DNA from: an uncultured Alphaproteobacteria bacterium | Lineage (GTDB): Bacteria; Pseudomonadota; Alphaproteobacteria; Rs-D84 | DNA: 35,055 bases | Reading direction: 5' to 3' | NCBI GenBank assembly: GCA_946625925.1 | Contig: CAMOTP010000003.1 | Location: 1 to 35,055 of the forward strand | The notes under the pieces: model-generated | What the model was told of the DNA's origin: nothing | Seen by the model: the letters and a program-made list of their open reading frames with translations, nothing else | The model's database searches: none | Program-made: the position numbers and the translations under genes | Shown here: positions 8,118 through 15,360 of the stretch, in pieces | How positions within the stretch are numbered: the first letter of the stretch is position 1 | How the letters are laid out: the number at the start of each line of letters is the position of its first letter

Positions 8118-9736
8118 TACTTAACCTTTTTTAATTTGTTTTCCAATACTGGCTTAACCGACAATCCGTCATCAGATAATTCAATGGCTCGCATATAAGC
8201 ATCGCGTGCTAATTTTTTATCACCAACCTCGGCATACATATCACCTAAATGTTCAAACAAAGCTGAACAAGAATTTGCAACTTCGCCTACCCTGTGCATG
8301 ACATCTAATGCAGCATCAACACCTTCGCGTGAACGAATAACATACCCCAATGTGTCCCATGTGCATGTATCTGCGGGTGCAAATTGGACCAATTGCAAAC
8401 TGTACGCATATGCTTTATCCAAATTTTCACCACGATTTGCCCAAATTCTGGCCTGGATGCTAAATACATCTGGATCTGGTTTTTGTAACAAAATGTTCGC
8501 AGAATTTACATCTTTTTGTGCAGTTTCTATATCATTAAAAATAAAGTTTGTTTCTGCACGCATTTTATACAAATATGCCTTGGCACCGGTTGAAATATCT
8601 GTATTTGCCAAACTTTTATCTATTGTTTTTAACGCACCACGTTTGTCACCCTTTTGCACTTGCCAACCCACCAGTTGATTTACCGCAGGCATAAACAAAG
8701 GTTGTGCATCAACTGCACGACGAACAGCCTTTTCATCTTTTGTTAATTCGGCTAAACGTAGATTCACAAAAGGATAATAAGGGCTGGTTGCGTCTATTTT
8801 GGAAAAATATTTATTATAATTTCCCATATTGGCCATCATATATAATCCAGAATGATAATTGATAGCATCTTCTTGGACTTTATTACTATCTGCCACGTTC
8901 TTGGCAAAATGTAATAATAACAAAGATAAATCTGAACGCGATATTGATTGTGTATGTGCCACAGTCTGCACTAAATTAAACGCTAATTGATTTTTGTATC
9001 CTGCATAAACAGACCAATCTGGTATTTCGTTATAATTCACCATGAACATACTACCAGGTTTTGTTGTAAATTTTGTTCGTAAAACATTTGCTTGATTGGT
9101 CAAATTATTATGCTTATAAAAAGACATCAAATACAAATAGTCGTTCATATTCATAAATTCAGGACGCACACCATTAAATGCATCAACGGCTTTTTGAATT
9201 TTGCCCTGCTCTGCATATATTTGGCCACGCAAGAATGATTGCCATGATGGATTGGTTTCTAATTTATCAATAAATTTCATGGTTTCTGTAATATGGTTGA
9301 TTGCGACACCTGACCAAATACGAAAAGGCGACATTAAACGCATATTATCTGATTTATGTTTTGCATAAATTTCGTTCCATTTACCATTTTTTGCCAAATC
9401 TGCATCGATAATAATACGCGAAATAAGTGTTTTTTGTTTGCTTAAACCCGATATATCATCAGGCATACGGCCATTCAAGAAATCAGTTAAAACACGAATT
9501 TCATCAACAGATTTATATTGCTTTGCGGCATCGTCGATTTCATTCAGAAACTCGCCCGCTTTATCAAAATTATTTGTGTATAAAGCGTGCTGTGCCGCCA
9601 AAAAAGCGCCATAACTGGTTGTTGGAATTTTCCCATATGTTTCCACATTTGGGGTCGTTGTGCCAAGTAAATGAATGGCCACCAAACCGGCAACCAAGCC
9701 ACCAGACACAAAAAAGAATGTTTTTGTTGGTTTCAT
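8117..9736 (-). CDS. Membrane-anchored TPR-repeat protein, function unknown
   Basis: This 539-residue protein has one N-terminal hydrophobic segment (FFFVSGGLVAGLVAIHLLG, about residues 7-25), which could be a signal anchor or an uncleaved signal peptide. Repeated 34-residue helical pairs follow. The clearest TPR-like units are AFLAAQHALYTNNFDKAGEFL near residue 45, a central one around GQIYAEQGKIQKAVDAF, and C-terminal ones such as HLGDMYAEVGDKKLARDAYMRAIEL. It most likely sits at the inner membrane facing the periplasm and acts as a protein-protein scaffold. It is translationally coupled to gpsA, but that does not reveal a function. The ATG at 9736 lies within the promoter region of the divergent rsmG. 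Confidence 0.75.
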   Translation of the reverse strand: MKPTKTFFFVSGGLVAGLVAIHLLGTTTPNVETYGKIPTTSYGAFLAAQHALYTNNFDKAGEFLNEIDDAAKQYKSVDEIRVLTDFLNGRMPDDISGLSKQKTLISRIIIDADLAKNGKWNEIYAKHKSDNMRLMSPFRIWSGVAINHITETMKFIDKLETNPSWQSFLRGQIYAEQGKIQKAVDAFNGVRPEFMNMNDYLYLMSFYKHNNLTNQANVLRTKFTTKPGSMFMVNYNEIPDWSVYAGYKNQLAFNLVQTVAHTQSISRSDLSLLLLHFAKNVADSNKVQEDAINYHSGLYMMANMGNYNKYFSKIDATSPYYPFVNLRLAELTKDEKAVRRAVDAQPLFMPAVNQLVGWQVQKGDKRGALKTIDKSLANTDISTGAKAYLYKMRAETNFIFNDIETAQKDVNSANILLQKPDPDVFSIQARIWANRGENLDKAYAYSLQLVQFAPADTCTWDTLGYVIRSREGVDAALDVMHRVGEVANSCSALFEHLGDMYAEVGDKKLARDAYMRAIELSDDGLSVKPVLENKLKKVK

Positions 9737-9755
9737 GATTTTTATATGTTAGAAT
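9727..9755 (+). promoter_or_regulatory. Predicted extended -10 promoter of rsmG
   Basis: TTGGTT (9727-9732) is followed after 17 bases by TAGAAT (9750-9755), with TG at 9747-9748 forming an extended -10. Seven bases separate the -10 from the rsmG ATG at 9763, so the transcript would start at or next to the start codon. The -35 overlaps the first codons of the divergent TPR gene. Confidence 0.55.
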
Positions 9756-9762
9756 ATTTTTT

Positions 9763-10320
9763 ATGGAAAACAAAGTTAAATTTGATTTATATAAAAAATT
9801 ATTATGCGAATGGTCTGGACGTATGAATTTGGTCGCGCCCAGCACATTAAATGATATAGATAACCGCCATATTGCTGATTCTGCACAATTGGCAGATTAT
9901 TTACCACGTGATACAGATATTATTGATTTGGGCAGTGGGGCAGGGTTTCCTGGTGTTGTTTTGGCTATTTTGGGTTGGCATGTTACATGTATTGAATCAA
10001 TTGGTAAAAAGGTTATGTTTTTGAATGAATTAAAAACACAACTGGAATTGGATAATTTAACGATTTATCATGGACGTGTCGAAGATTATATTTCAAAATT
10101 GCCACAAAATAAAAAATATATTTATACTGCGCGTGCATTTGCACCATTGATAAGAATTTTAGATTACGTCCATAAAACAAACTATGAATTATTTTTGTTA
10201 AAAGGACGCGATATAATGAATGAAATAAGTGTCGCAAAACAGAAATATCATTTTGATTTTAATATGTTTTCATCAAAAACCGGTGATGGATTTATTGTAA
10301 ATATAAAAAAAGACCGGTAA
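9763..10320 (+). CDS. rsmG: 16S rRNA (guanine527-N7)-methyltransferase RsmG (GidB)
   Basis: The 185-residue protein has the RsmG N-terminal motif KLLCEWSGRMNLVA (about 12-25) and the S-adenosylmethionine-binding loop DLGSGAGFPGVVLAI (55-69). The conserved ARAFAPL follows later. RsmG methylates G527 of 16S rRNA. It is somewhat shorter than E. coli RsmG (207). Its position directly upstream of parAB is the classical origin-proximal arrangement (mnmG-rsmG-parA-parB), but mnmG is absent from this window. The last codons run into an 18-base palindrome that includes the stop codon. There is no Shine-Dalgarno sequence, consistent with a leaderless transcript. Confidence 0.92.
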   Translation: MENKVKFDLYKKLLCEWSGRMNLVAPSTLNDIDNRHIADSAQLADYLPRDTDIIDLGSGAGFPGVVLAILGWHVTCIESIGKKVMFLNELKTQLELDNLTIYHGRVEDYISKLPQNKKYIYTARAFAPLIRILDYVHKTNYELFLLKGRDIMNEISVAKQKYHFDFNMFSSKTGDGFIVNIKKDR

Positions 10321-10335
10321 TTTCATATGAAATTA
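10318..10335. repeat. 18-bp perfect palindrome at the rsmG stop codon (parS-like?)
   Basis: TAATTTCATATGAAATTA is a perfect palindrome whose first three bases are the rsmG stop codon. Its core TTTCAtaTGAAA resembles the arms of the ParB site parS (consensus TGTTTCACGTGAAACA) but has AT instead of CG at the centre and matches only about 10 of 16 positions. It could be a degenerate parS or another operator. Confidence 0.45.
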
Positions 10336-10343
10336 AAATTATT

Positions 10344-10455
10344 TTGTTGAAAAAACGGCAAAAATTAAAAAACACAAATAAAACCATAAATGAAATTGTT
10401 AAAAAATACCGGCAAATGCCGGTGTTTTATTATTGATATTGTGTTGTTGAAAAAA
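10344..10455 (+). repeat. Pair of 12-bp direct repeats exactly 100 bp apart
   Basis: TTGTTGAAAAAA occurs at 10344-10355 and again at 10444-10455. Each copy also has AAAATTATT nearby (10335-10343 and 10459-10467). The pair lies between the two palindromes and brackets the terminator of rsmG. The region is very AT-rich, so some similarity is expected by chance. Confidence 0.5.
10401..10429 (+). terminator. Rho-independent terminator after rsmG
   Basis: ACCGGC (10408-10413) pairs with GCCGGT (10418-10423) around loop AAAT. The stem is preceded by an A-tract and followed by GTTTTAT. It lies 88 bases after rsmG and separates it from parA. It is nearly the reverse complement of the terminator after parB. 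Confidence 0.75.
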
Positions 10456-10473
10456 TATAAAATTATTGTTTGT

Positions 10474-10489
10474 TATTTCATGTGAAATA
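10474..10489. repeat. parS-like near-palindrome upstream of parA
   Basis: TATTTCATGTGAAATA matches the widely conserved ParB site TGTTTCACGTGAAACA at 13 of 16 positions. The three differences are G-to-A at position 2 and C-to-T at positions 8 and 15. It lies 110 bases upstream of parA and before its promoter. Location and sequence both favour a centromere-like or autoregulatory ParB site, but no binding is shown. Confidence 0.5.
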
Positions 10490-10540
10490 TACATTAATGT
10501 TTTGAATTTACTGATTTTTTTATTTTTATTTTTATATTGC

Positions 10541-10570
10541 TTGACCGAATCGAATAAATTTGCCTATTAT
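10541..10570 (+). promoter_or_regulatory. Predicted promoter of parAB
   Basis: TTGACC (10541-10546) is followed after 18 bases by TATTAT (10565-10570). A T-rich stretch at about 10515-10535 precedes it and could serve as an UP-like element. The leader would be about 22 bases and includes AAAAGGAAG ahead of the parA ATG. Confidence 0.65.
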
Positions 10571-10598
10571 TTGAATTGAAAAAAGGAAGTGAATTTAT

Positions 10599-11375
10599 AT
10601 GACAAGAATAATTGCTTTTGCGAATCAAAAGGGCGGTGTTGGTAAAACAACGACGGCTATAAATATTGGTGCATCATTGGCTGCAATTAAAAAACGTGTT
10701 TTGTTGATTGATTTGGATCAACAGGGCAATGCTGGAACTGGCTTGGGTTTTGTGCGTGCGGCACATAAACAAAGTGTTTACGGTGTCATAATGGGAACAG
10801 AAAATATTGCGGATAATATTTTGACAACGGCTGTTCCAGGGTTGCATCTGTTGCCGTCGGGAATTGAACTTGCTGGTGCCGAGGTTGATTTGCTGGATGT
10901 GGAAAATCGGGAATATCGTCTGCGCGACGCATTAAAACCGATATTAGGTTATTATGATTTTATTCTTTTGGATTGTCCGCCTGCATTGGGACATTTGACA
11001 TTAAATGCGTTAAATGCTGCGGATAGTGTTATAATTCCATTACAGTGCGAATTTTTTGCACTCGAAGGTATTCGTCAGTTGGTTAATACTATTAATATAG
11101 TGCAACAAAAATGGAATCCGGATTTAAAAATCTTGGGTGTGTTGTTAACTATGTACGACAAACGTTATTCCATGACGCGTGATGTTGAAAATGATGTGCG
11201 TAATACATTTGGTGACACTGTGTTCAAGACTGTAATTCCACGCAATGTTCGTGTGTCCGAGGCGCCCAGCCATGGAAAACCAGCATTGTTTTATGATTTT
11301 AATTCCACAGGCGCACAGAGTTATTTGCGTGTCGCAACAGAAATTGTAAATAAATTAGAACAAGGGGATAAATAA
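10599..11375 (+). CDS. parA: Chromosome-partitioning ATPase ParA
   Basis: This 258-residue ParA/Soj has the deviant Walker A motif KGGVGKTT (11-18), including the signature lysine. It also has the DLDQQGNAGTGLG loop after it and Walker B-like FILLDCPPALG. It binds DNA non-specifically as an ATP dimer and moves ParB-parS complexes during chromosome segregation. AAGGAAG lies a suitable distance before the ATG at 10599. parB follows after one base. The lack of an N-terminal helix-turn-helix marks it as a chromosomal-type ParA and not a P1-plasmid-type one. Confidence 0.95.
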   Translation: MTRIIAFANQKGGVGKTTTAINIGASLAAIKKRVLLIDLDQQGNAGTGLGFVRAAHKQSVYGVIMGTENIADNILTTAVPGLHLLPSGIELAGAEVDLLDVENREYRLRDALKPILGYYDFILLDCPPALGHLTLNALNAADSVIIPLQCEFFALEGIRQLVNTINIVQQKWNPDLKILGVLLTMYDKRYSMTRDVENDVRNTFGDTVFKTVIPRNVRVSEAPSHGKPALFYDFNSTGAQSYLRVATEIVNKLEQGDK

Positions 11376-11376
11376 T

Positions 11377-12255
11377 ATGGCATCAAAATTTGGTCTAGGC
11401 AGGGGGTTGGCAGATATCCAGGCGGAAATGGGTGCTGTTCCTGATATATCTATATTAACGGGTGGTGAACGTGTTGTTATAAAACAAATACCGCTTGTTC
11501 AAATTGGTGCAAATCCGGATCAGCCACGTAAAACATTTAACCAATCTGAATTAGAAGATTTGGCTGCATCTATAAAAGAAAAGGGTGTTTTGCAACCAAT
11601 TTTATTGCGTGCTGTCCGTGGACGCCCATACAGTTATGAAATTGTTGCGGGTGAACGTCGATATCGTGCGTCTAAAATGGCAGGGTTGTCTGAAATTCCT
11701 GCGGTTATAAAAGATTTAGATGATAATAATGCAATGGAAATTGCATTGATTGAAAATGTGCAACGTGAAAACCTGGACCCAATAGAAGAGGCCGCTGCAT
11801 ATAAAAATTTAATTGAAAAATGTAAATATGATATGTCTGATGTATCGCGATTAATTGGCAAATCAGACAGTTATATCAGAAATTCAATGCGTTTAATGGA
11901 TTTACCAAAATCTGTACGTGATATGGTGTCAAACGGTGTGATATCTGCATCGCATGCGCGTACGATTGCTGTTGCTGAAAATCCAGAAAAATTGGCAAAA
12001 GAAATAGTTGAAAACAAAATGTCTGTGGCGGATGTGGCATCACGTGTTAAAAATGTGAAACGCGCCAGTACCAGTCGTAAATTCAAAAACAAAACAATTG
12101 CGACATCTGATATCAATAAAATAGAAAAAGACATTCAAAAAGCATTAAATGTTTCCGTTAAAATCATAGAACGTCGTGGTGGGGCAGGGCAAATTGTTTT
12201 AAAATTCATAAATCGTATTGAAATGAATGAATTGATTGAAAAATTAACCAAATAA
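11377..12255 (+). CDS. parB: Chromosome-partitioning protein ParB
   Basis: The 292-residue protein has the ParB nuclease-like (CTPase) domain with GERRYR at 92-97 and ENVQREN at 126-132. These are the motifs that bind CTP in ParB clamps. A helix-turn-helix follows (about 145-180, SDVSRLIGKSDSYIRNSMRL) that would read parS, and a C-terminal dimerisation region ends the protein. ParB loads at parS sites near the origin, spreads as a sliding clamp, and stimulates ParA. The ATG is one base after the parA stop. Candidate ParB sites are found just upstream of parA. Confidence 0.95.
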   Translation: MASKFGLGRGLADIQAEMGAVPDISILTGGERVVIKQIPLVQIGANPDQPRKTFNQSELEDLAASIKEKGVLQPILLRAVRGRPYSYEIVAGERRYRASKMAGLSEIPAVIKDLDDNNAMEIALIENVQRENLDPIEEAAAYKNLIEKCKYDMSDVSRLIGKSDSYIRNSMRLMDLPKSVRDMVSNGVISASHARTIAVAENPEKLAKEIVENKMSVADVASRVKNVKRASTSRKFKNKTIATSDINKIEKDIQKALNVSVKIIERRGGAGQIVLKFINRIEMNELIEKLTK

Positions 12256-12274
12256 AACTGAAATCAAAATGTTA

Positions 12275-12306
12275 AAAAAACACCGGCATTTGCCGGTGTT
12301 TTTTTG
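12275..12306. terminator. Bidirectional terminator between parB and pal
   Basis: CACCGGC (12281-12287) pairs with GCCGGTG (12292-12298) around loop ATTT. It is flanked by seven A on one side and seven T on the other, so it can end transcription from both convergent genes. Confidence 0.85.
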
Positions 12307-12321
12307 AATTTTAACAAACTA

Positions 12322-12738
12322 TTATTTAACAGTTGTTGTTGCGTTACGGTTCATTTTCCAAACGGCTTCGCCTGTGCCTTTTACCAAAGGACGTTCTTTA
12401 CCATAGGAAATTGTAGAAATACGTTTAGCATCGATACCGTCTTTTACTAACACTGATTTAGCAGCGTTTGCACGACGTGCACCCAAAGCCAAGTTGTATT
12501 CTGTGGAACCACGTTCGTCGCAATTACCAGCAATTTGTACTTTTACATCTTCGTGATTTTTCATGTACAAAGATTGACCCAACAACATATCGTTGGCTTC
12601 GTCAGAAATTTCAGAAGAATTAAATGCGAAGAACACGCGTTGATTATTCAAGTCAGCTGGTTCAACGACACTGGAACCGCCACAAGCGGCCAACATGCCT
12701 GCAACACCTGCCAACAAAGCAAAGTTTTTTATTTTCAT
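12322..12738 (-). CDS. pal: Peptidoglycan-associated lipoprotein Pal
   Basis: This 138-residue lipoprotein has a signal peptide ending in LAAC, with the lipidated cysteine at residue 19. The OmpA-like domain follows, including the hallmark GNCDERGSTEYNLALGARRA that contacts diaminopimelate of peptidoglycan. Pal anchors the outer membrane to the cell wall and works with TolA and TolB in envelope constriction. A strong AAGGGAG precedes the ATG. The usual tol genes are not next to it, so in this genome pal is separated from the rest of the cluster or the cluster lies elsewhere. It is shorter than E. coli Pal (173). Confidence 0.93.
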   Translation of the reverse strand: MKIKNFALLAGVAGMLAACGGSSVVEPADLNNQRVFFAFNSSEISDEANDMLLGQSLYMKNHEDVKVQIAGNCDERGSTEYNLALGARRANAAKSVLVKDGIDAKRISTISYGKERPLVKGTGEAVWKMNRNATTTVK

Positions 12739-12820
12739 GAAAATACTCCCTTGAGTTTTTTGTTACTCGTGCTATATTTTATATCAACATAATCGTAAAA
12801 GCAAGGAAAAACATAAAAAA

Positions 12821-13588
12821 ATGAATGATTATAGCATAAAAGACCTAGATTTGGCTGGTGTTCGTTGGGAAATTGCTGATGTTCCGCTTGCTTTACGCGC
12901 TAAATGGAATCAAGAATCTAAAACTACATCTGAACCTGCTGTTAATACCGATAATGACACAACCAGGGTTATGGTTGTCCCTCCAATCGCGCCAGTGGCA
13001 ACGGTTTCGGTTGATACGGCTGTATCAATGGCGGCACGTCCAACAGATATTGATAATCTGATTCGTTTAATTAACGAATTTAATCATCCTTTGCGTGCTG
13101 CGGTGACAACGACTGTTTTGCCCAGTATTGCAAAAAATCCTAATGGTTTGGTTGTCGTGACAGATGTCCCCGGCAGTGATGATGATGCATCTGGTTGTGT
13201 GTTATCTGGTGGGGCAGGGGAATTATTTGATAAAATGTTGGCGGCAATTGGTATGGGACGTGATACAGTGTCAATTATTCCAATTATATTTTGGCGCACC
13301 CCTGGTGGACGTACACCGTCCGAATCTGAATTGTCTTTGACGCGCCCATTTGTGAACAGATTGTTGGAATTTTTGCATCCAAAAATGATTTTAACATTGG
13401 GGGCTTTGCCAGCCCAAGAAATTGCCAATGTCCAACTGTCGCACGCACATGGCAAGGTTAACGATACCGCTGATGGAATAAAAGTTATGTCGATATATCA
13501 TCCAAATTATTTGTTGTTAAAACCATCTGCAAAACGCGATGTTTGGACTGCTTTACAAGAATTGCAAAATATGTTGAAAAATCAATAA
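12821..13588 (+). CDS. Uracil-DNA glycosylase family protein (family 4/5-like)
   Basis: The 255-residue product has a low-complexity N-terminal region of about 90 residues and a C-terminal uracil-DNA-glycosylase-like fold. Visible motifs are SGGAGELFDKMLAAIGM, IIPIIFWRTPGGRTPSESE (aligned with the typical NxxKCRPPxNRxP region), and MILTLGALPAQEI followed by SIYHPNYLLLKP, where the HP dipeptide matches the catalytic loop. Such enzymes excise uracil from DNA. The Fe-S cysteines typical of family 4 are not evident (WRTPGG in place of KCRPP), so it may have lost the cluster. The ATG at 12821 follows AAGGA. infC lies 43 bases downstream on the same strand. Confidence 0.7.
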   Translation: MNDYSIKDLDLAGVRWEIADVPLALRAKWNQESKTTSEPAVNTDNDTTRVMVVPPIAPVATVSVDTAVSMAARPTDIDNLIRLINEFNHPLRAAVTTTVLPSIAKNPNGLVVVTDVPGSDDDASGCVLSGGAGELFDKMLAAIGMGRDTVSIIPIIFWRTPGGRTPSESELSLTRPFVNRLLEFLHPKMILTLGALPAQEIANVQLSHAHGKVNDTADGIKVMSIYHPNYLLLKPSAKRDVWTALQELQNMLKNQ

Positions 13589-13598
13589 ATATATACAA

Positions 13599-13617
13599 TA
13601 ATTACCCCAGGTAATTA
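13599..13617 (+). repeat. Hairpin immediately before the infC ribosome-binding site
   Basis: TAATTACC (13599-13606) and GGTAATTA (13610-13617) form an 8-bp perfect stem with loop CCA. It ends one base before AAAGGAG. There is no T-tract, so it is not a terminator; it could influence infC translation or mRNA stability. Confidence 0.55.
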
Positions 13618-13631
13618 CAAAGGAGCCTACA

Positions 13632-14192
13632 ATTAAACCAAATATGAATAACCGTGATAATCGGCGCGATAACGGTCCGCGCATAAATAATCGGATTTTT
13701 GCAAAATCTGTTCAGGTAATAAATTACGATGGCCAAAATCTTGGTGTTATGCAAACATCGGCTGCACTGGAATTGGCTGCAAATGCTGGTCTTGATTTGG
13801 TCGAGATAAACAGCAATGCTGAAAATCCAGTTGTGAAAATTATGGATTATGGCAAATATAAATACGAACAAAAGAAACGTGCGTCCGAGGCGCGCAAAAA
13901 TCAAAAAACTGTTGGTTTGCGCGATGTATGGGTAAAGCCATTTATTGAAGAAAACGACCTGAATATAAAAATGAAAAAGGTTTTTGAATTCTTGGACGAT
14001 GGCGACAAGGTTAAAATTTCAGTTATGACTCGTGGGCGTAAAACTGTTTTGGCCCAGGGACGTGATGCTGTTCCTGAATTATTTGCACACATTATGGAAA
14101 TAATTGGTGAACGTGGTACATTGGAATCTAAATCAAAACCAGACGAACGAACAAAATCAATTATTATTGCGCCAGCCAAGGCTGCAAAATAA
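13632..14192 (+). CDS. infC: Translation initiation factor IF-3 (ATT start)
   Basis: The product is IF-3: the N-terminal segment with RINNRIFAKSVQVI and LGVMQTSAALELA, and the C-terminal domain with KIMDYGKYKYEQKKRA and KVKISVMTRGR. IF-3 binds the 30S subunit and rejects non-canonical start codons. A start at ATT 13632 is preferred because a perfect AAAGGAG (13619-13625) lies six bases before it. The first in-frame ATG at 13644 would be 18 bases away from that site. The ATT frame reads Met-Lys-Pro-Asn-Met-Asn-Asn and gives 186 residues. ATT starts in infC are known from E. coli, where they allow IF-3 to limit its own synthesis. A terminator follows the stop codon directly. Confidence 0.93.
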   Translation: MKPNMNNRDNRRDNGPRINNRIFAKSVQVINYDGQNLGVMQTSAALELAANAGLDLVEINSNAENPVVKIMDYGKYKYEQKKRASEARKNQKTVGLRDVWVKPFIEENDLNIKMKKVFEFLDDGDKVKISVMTRGRKTVLAQGRDAVPELFAHIMEIIGERGTLESKSKPDERTKSIIIAPAKAAK

Positions 14193-14222
14193 AAAAACAC
14201 CGCCCAAATGGGCGGTATTTTT
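14191..14222. terminator. Bidirectional terminator between infC and ybaB
   Basis: ACCGCCC (14199-14205) pairs with GGGCGGT (14210-14216) around loop AAAT. An A-tract lies upstream and ATTTTTT downstream. It serves the convergent infC and ybaB genes. Confidence 0.85.
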
Positions 14223-14521
14223 TAAAATGGCAAATCAACGCCTGCGGTGGCTTGTGACATCGCTTTGTCAATCAAGACATCTGCTTTGCTTTTTGCATCT
14301 AAAAACGCGTCACGGACGATTTTAGATAGGTCTGCGGCACTATTTTTCATCGCATTGTCTGATATAATGACATTAATAATATCATATTTTCCTGTCATTT
14401 CGACTATGCAATCACCATTACCAGCCAAACCTTTAACAGTAATTTTTGCTAAAGAATCTTGGGCGGCACCAACTTTTGCTTGTAATTCTTTGGCCTGGGC
14501 CATCATTTCATTTAAATCCAT
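14222..14521 (-). CDS. ybaB: YbaB/EbfC nucleoid-associated protein
   Basis: This 99-residue protein matches the YbaB family in size and pattern: an N-terminal helix MDLNEMMAQAKELQAKV, a central beta segment TVKGLAGNGDCIVEMTG, and a C-terminal helix with DAFLDAKSKADVLIDKAMSQAT. YbaB dimers bind DNA and are usually encoded between dnaX and recR, both of which are missing here. Instead its start overlaps the stop of an unknown gene by one base (TAATG), so it is coupled to that gene. Confidence 0.88.
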   Translation of the reverse strand: MDLNEMMAQAKELQAKVGAAQDSLAKITVKGLAGNGDCIVEMTGKYDIINVIISDNAMKNSAADLSKIVRDAFLDAKSKADVLIDKAMSQATAGVDLPF

Positions 14522-14904
14522 TATTTTGTCCTTTGTTTTTTCATTTGTAGTAATTGTATTGATGTTGTTGGCACATTGTGTTCTTTTGCAAAATTCTCAT
14601 CCAATAGATGGAAAGGAATTGCTTGTTCATTAGCAAATTCTGCAACCTCATCTTGGGACCAAAATGCAAAATGATCATTAATGCCATATAACAGCCATTC
14701 GCCGTTTTGGCGATAATAAATGGCATAATAATAGTACGGTTTGGAAAGACAGGTTAAAAATGTATCTTGTGGTTCTTTTTCTAAGCAGCCGAACCGTATG
14801 TGTTGTTTCAACTTGTGTCGATAAATCATGGCCTTGTGCACAGAATAGCCATTTGTTTCCGCCCATCTTGCAGCATGTGTATTTCTGATGTGTTTAATTT
14901 TCAT
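14521..14904 (-). CDS. Uncharacterised protein, 127 residues (second of a pair)
   Basis: I do not recognise this protein. It has 127 residues, is basic at the N-terminus (MKIKHIRNTHAARWAETNGY), and has an aromatic-rich middle (KPYYYYAIYYRQNGEW). A segment near the end reads FWSQDEVAEFANEQ and then HNVP. No signal peptide or membrane helix is visible. The upstream neighbour has the same length and a comparable segment (FKTYEEAERFSKYF followed by FNVP), which hints at distant paralogy. It starts one base after that gene ends and overlaps the ybaB start by one base, so all three are likely one transcript. Confidence 0.65.
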   Translation of the reverse strand: MKIKHIRNTHAARWAETNGYSVHKAMIYRHKLKQHIRFGCLEKEPQDTFLTCLSKPYYYYAIYYRQNGEWLLYGINDHFAFWSQDEVAEFANEQAIPFHLLDENFAKEHNVPTTSIQLLQMKKQRTK

Positions 14905-14905
14905 A

Positions 14906-15289
14906 TCATCTTTCCCCGTATATGCTCATCATCATAGCAGCATATTCTGGAACATTAAACATTTTTTGTTGTGTTTTATTAAAAGCATAACACGTTAAAA
15001 AATATTTAGAAAAACGTTCGGCTTCTTCATAAGTCTTAAACGGTTTTTGTGAACTTTTCCAATAGAAATCTGCAAAATGCCAATGCCAATCATAACCATT
15101 GGATTGTTTTTCAATAAAACAGCCGGATAAAAAGCGAAGTGTTCCATTGTCGTAATTACCAAGCATATAGTTGCGAATTGATGGAATATCTTTTTTATTA
15201 CAGCGTAAAAAACGCGCCCATTGTGCATCGGACCAATTACGGCTTGCGTCATACATTGATGTATCAGTGTACAGATAATTTTGTGCCAT
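14906..15289 (-). CDS. Uncharacterised protein, 127 residues (first of a pair)
   Basis: I do not recognise this protein. It has 127 residues and is rich in Trp, Tyr and Phe (WSDAQWARFL; YDWHWHFADFYW). It carries a segment FKTYEEAERFSKYF and ends with FNVPEYAAMMMSIYGER. No export signal or membrane segment is seen. A strong AGGAG lies seven bases before the ATG at 15289. A G/C hairpin sits just upstream of this site, between it and the pnp stop codon. The gene could be read from pnp transcripts that escape the hairpin, or from its own promoter, which I could not identify. Confidence 0.7.
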   Translation of the reverse strand: MAQNYLYTDTSMYDASRNWSDAQWARFLRCNKKDIPSIRNYMLGNYDNGTLRFLSGCFIEKQSNGYDWHWHFADFYWKSSQKPFKTYEEAERFSKYFLTCYAFNKTQQKMFNVPEYAAMMMSIYGER

Positions 15290-15303
15290 TTTTTTCTCCT
15301 TTT

Positions 15304-15338
15304 CAAAACAAAGGGGGGCTAATATTTTTTTGCCCCCC
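15304..15338 (-). terminator. G/C hairpin after pnp (terminator or attenuator)
   Basis: On the minus strand GGGGGGC (15338-15332) pairs with GCCCCCC (15319-15313) around a 12-base A-rich loop and is followed by TTTGTTTTG. This fits a pnp terminator, but the T-tract is interrupted and the AAGGAG of the next gene follows within about a dozen bases. Confidence 0.6.
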
Positions 15339-15360
15339 TGTCGTTAATTTTTGGCGATAA

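Noticed and set aside
9900..9915. parS-like CACGTG 16-mer inside rsmG
   Set aside because: Three mismatches to the consensus, and CACGTG arises readily here from favoured CGT arginine codons.
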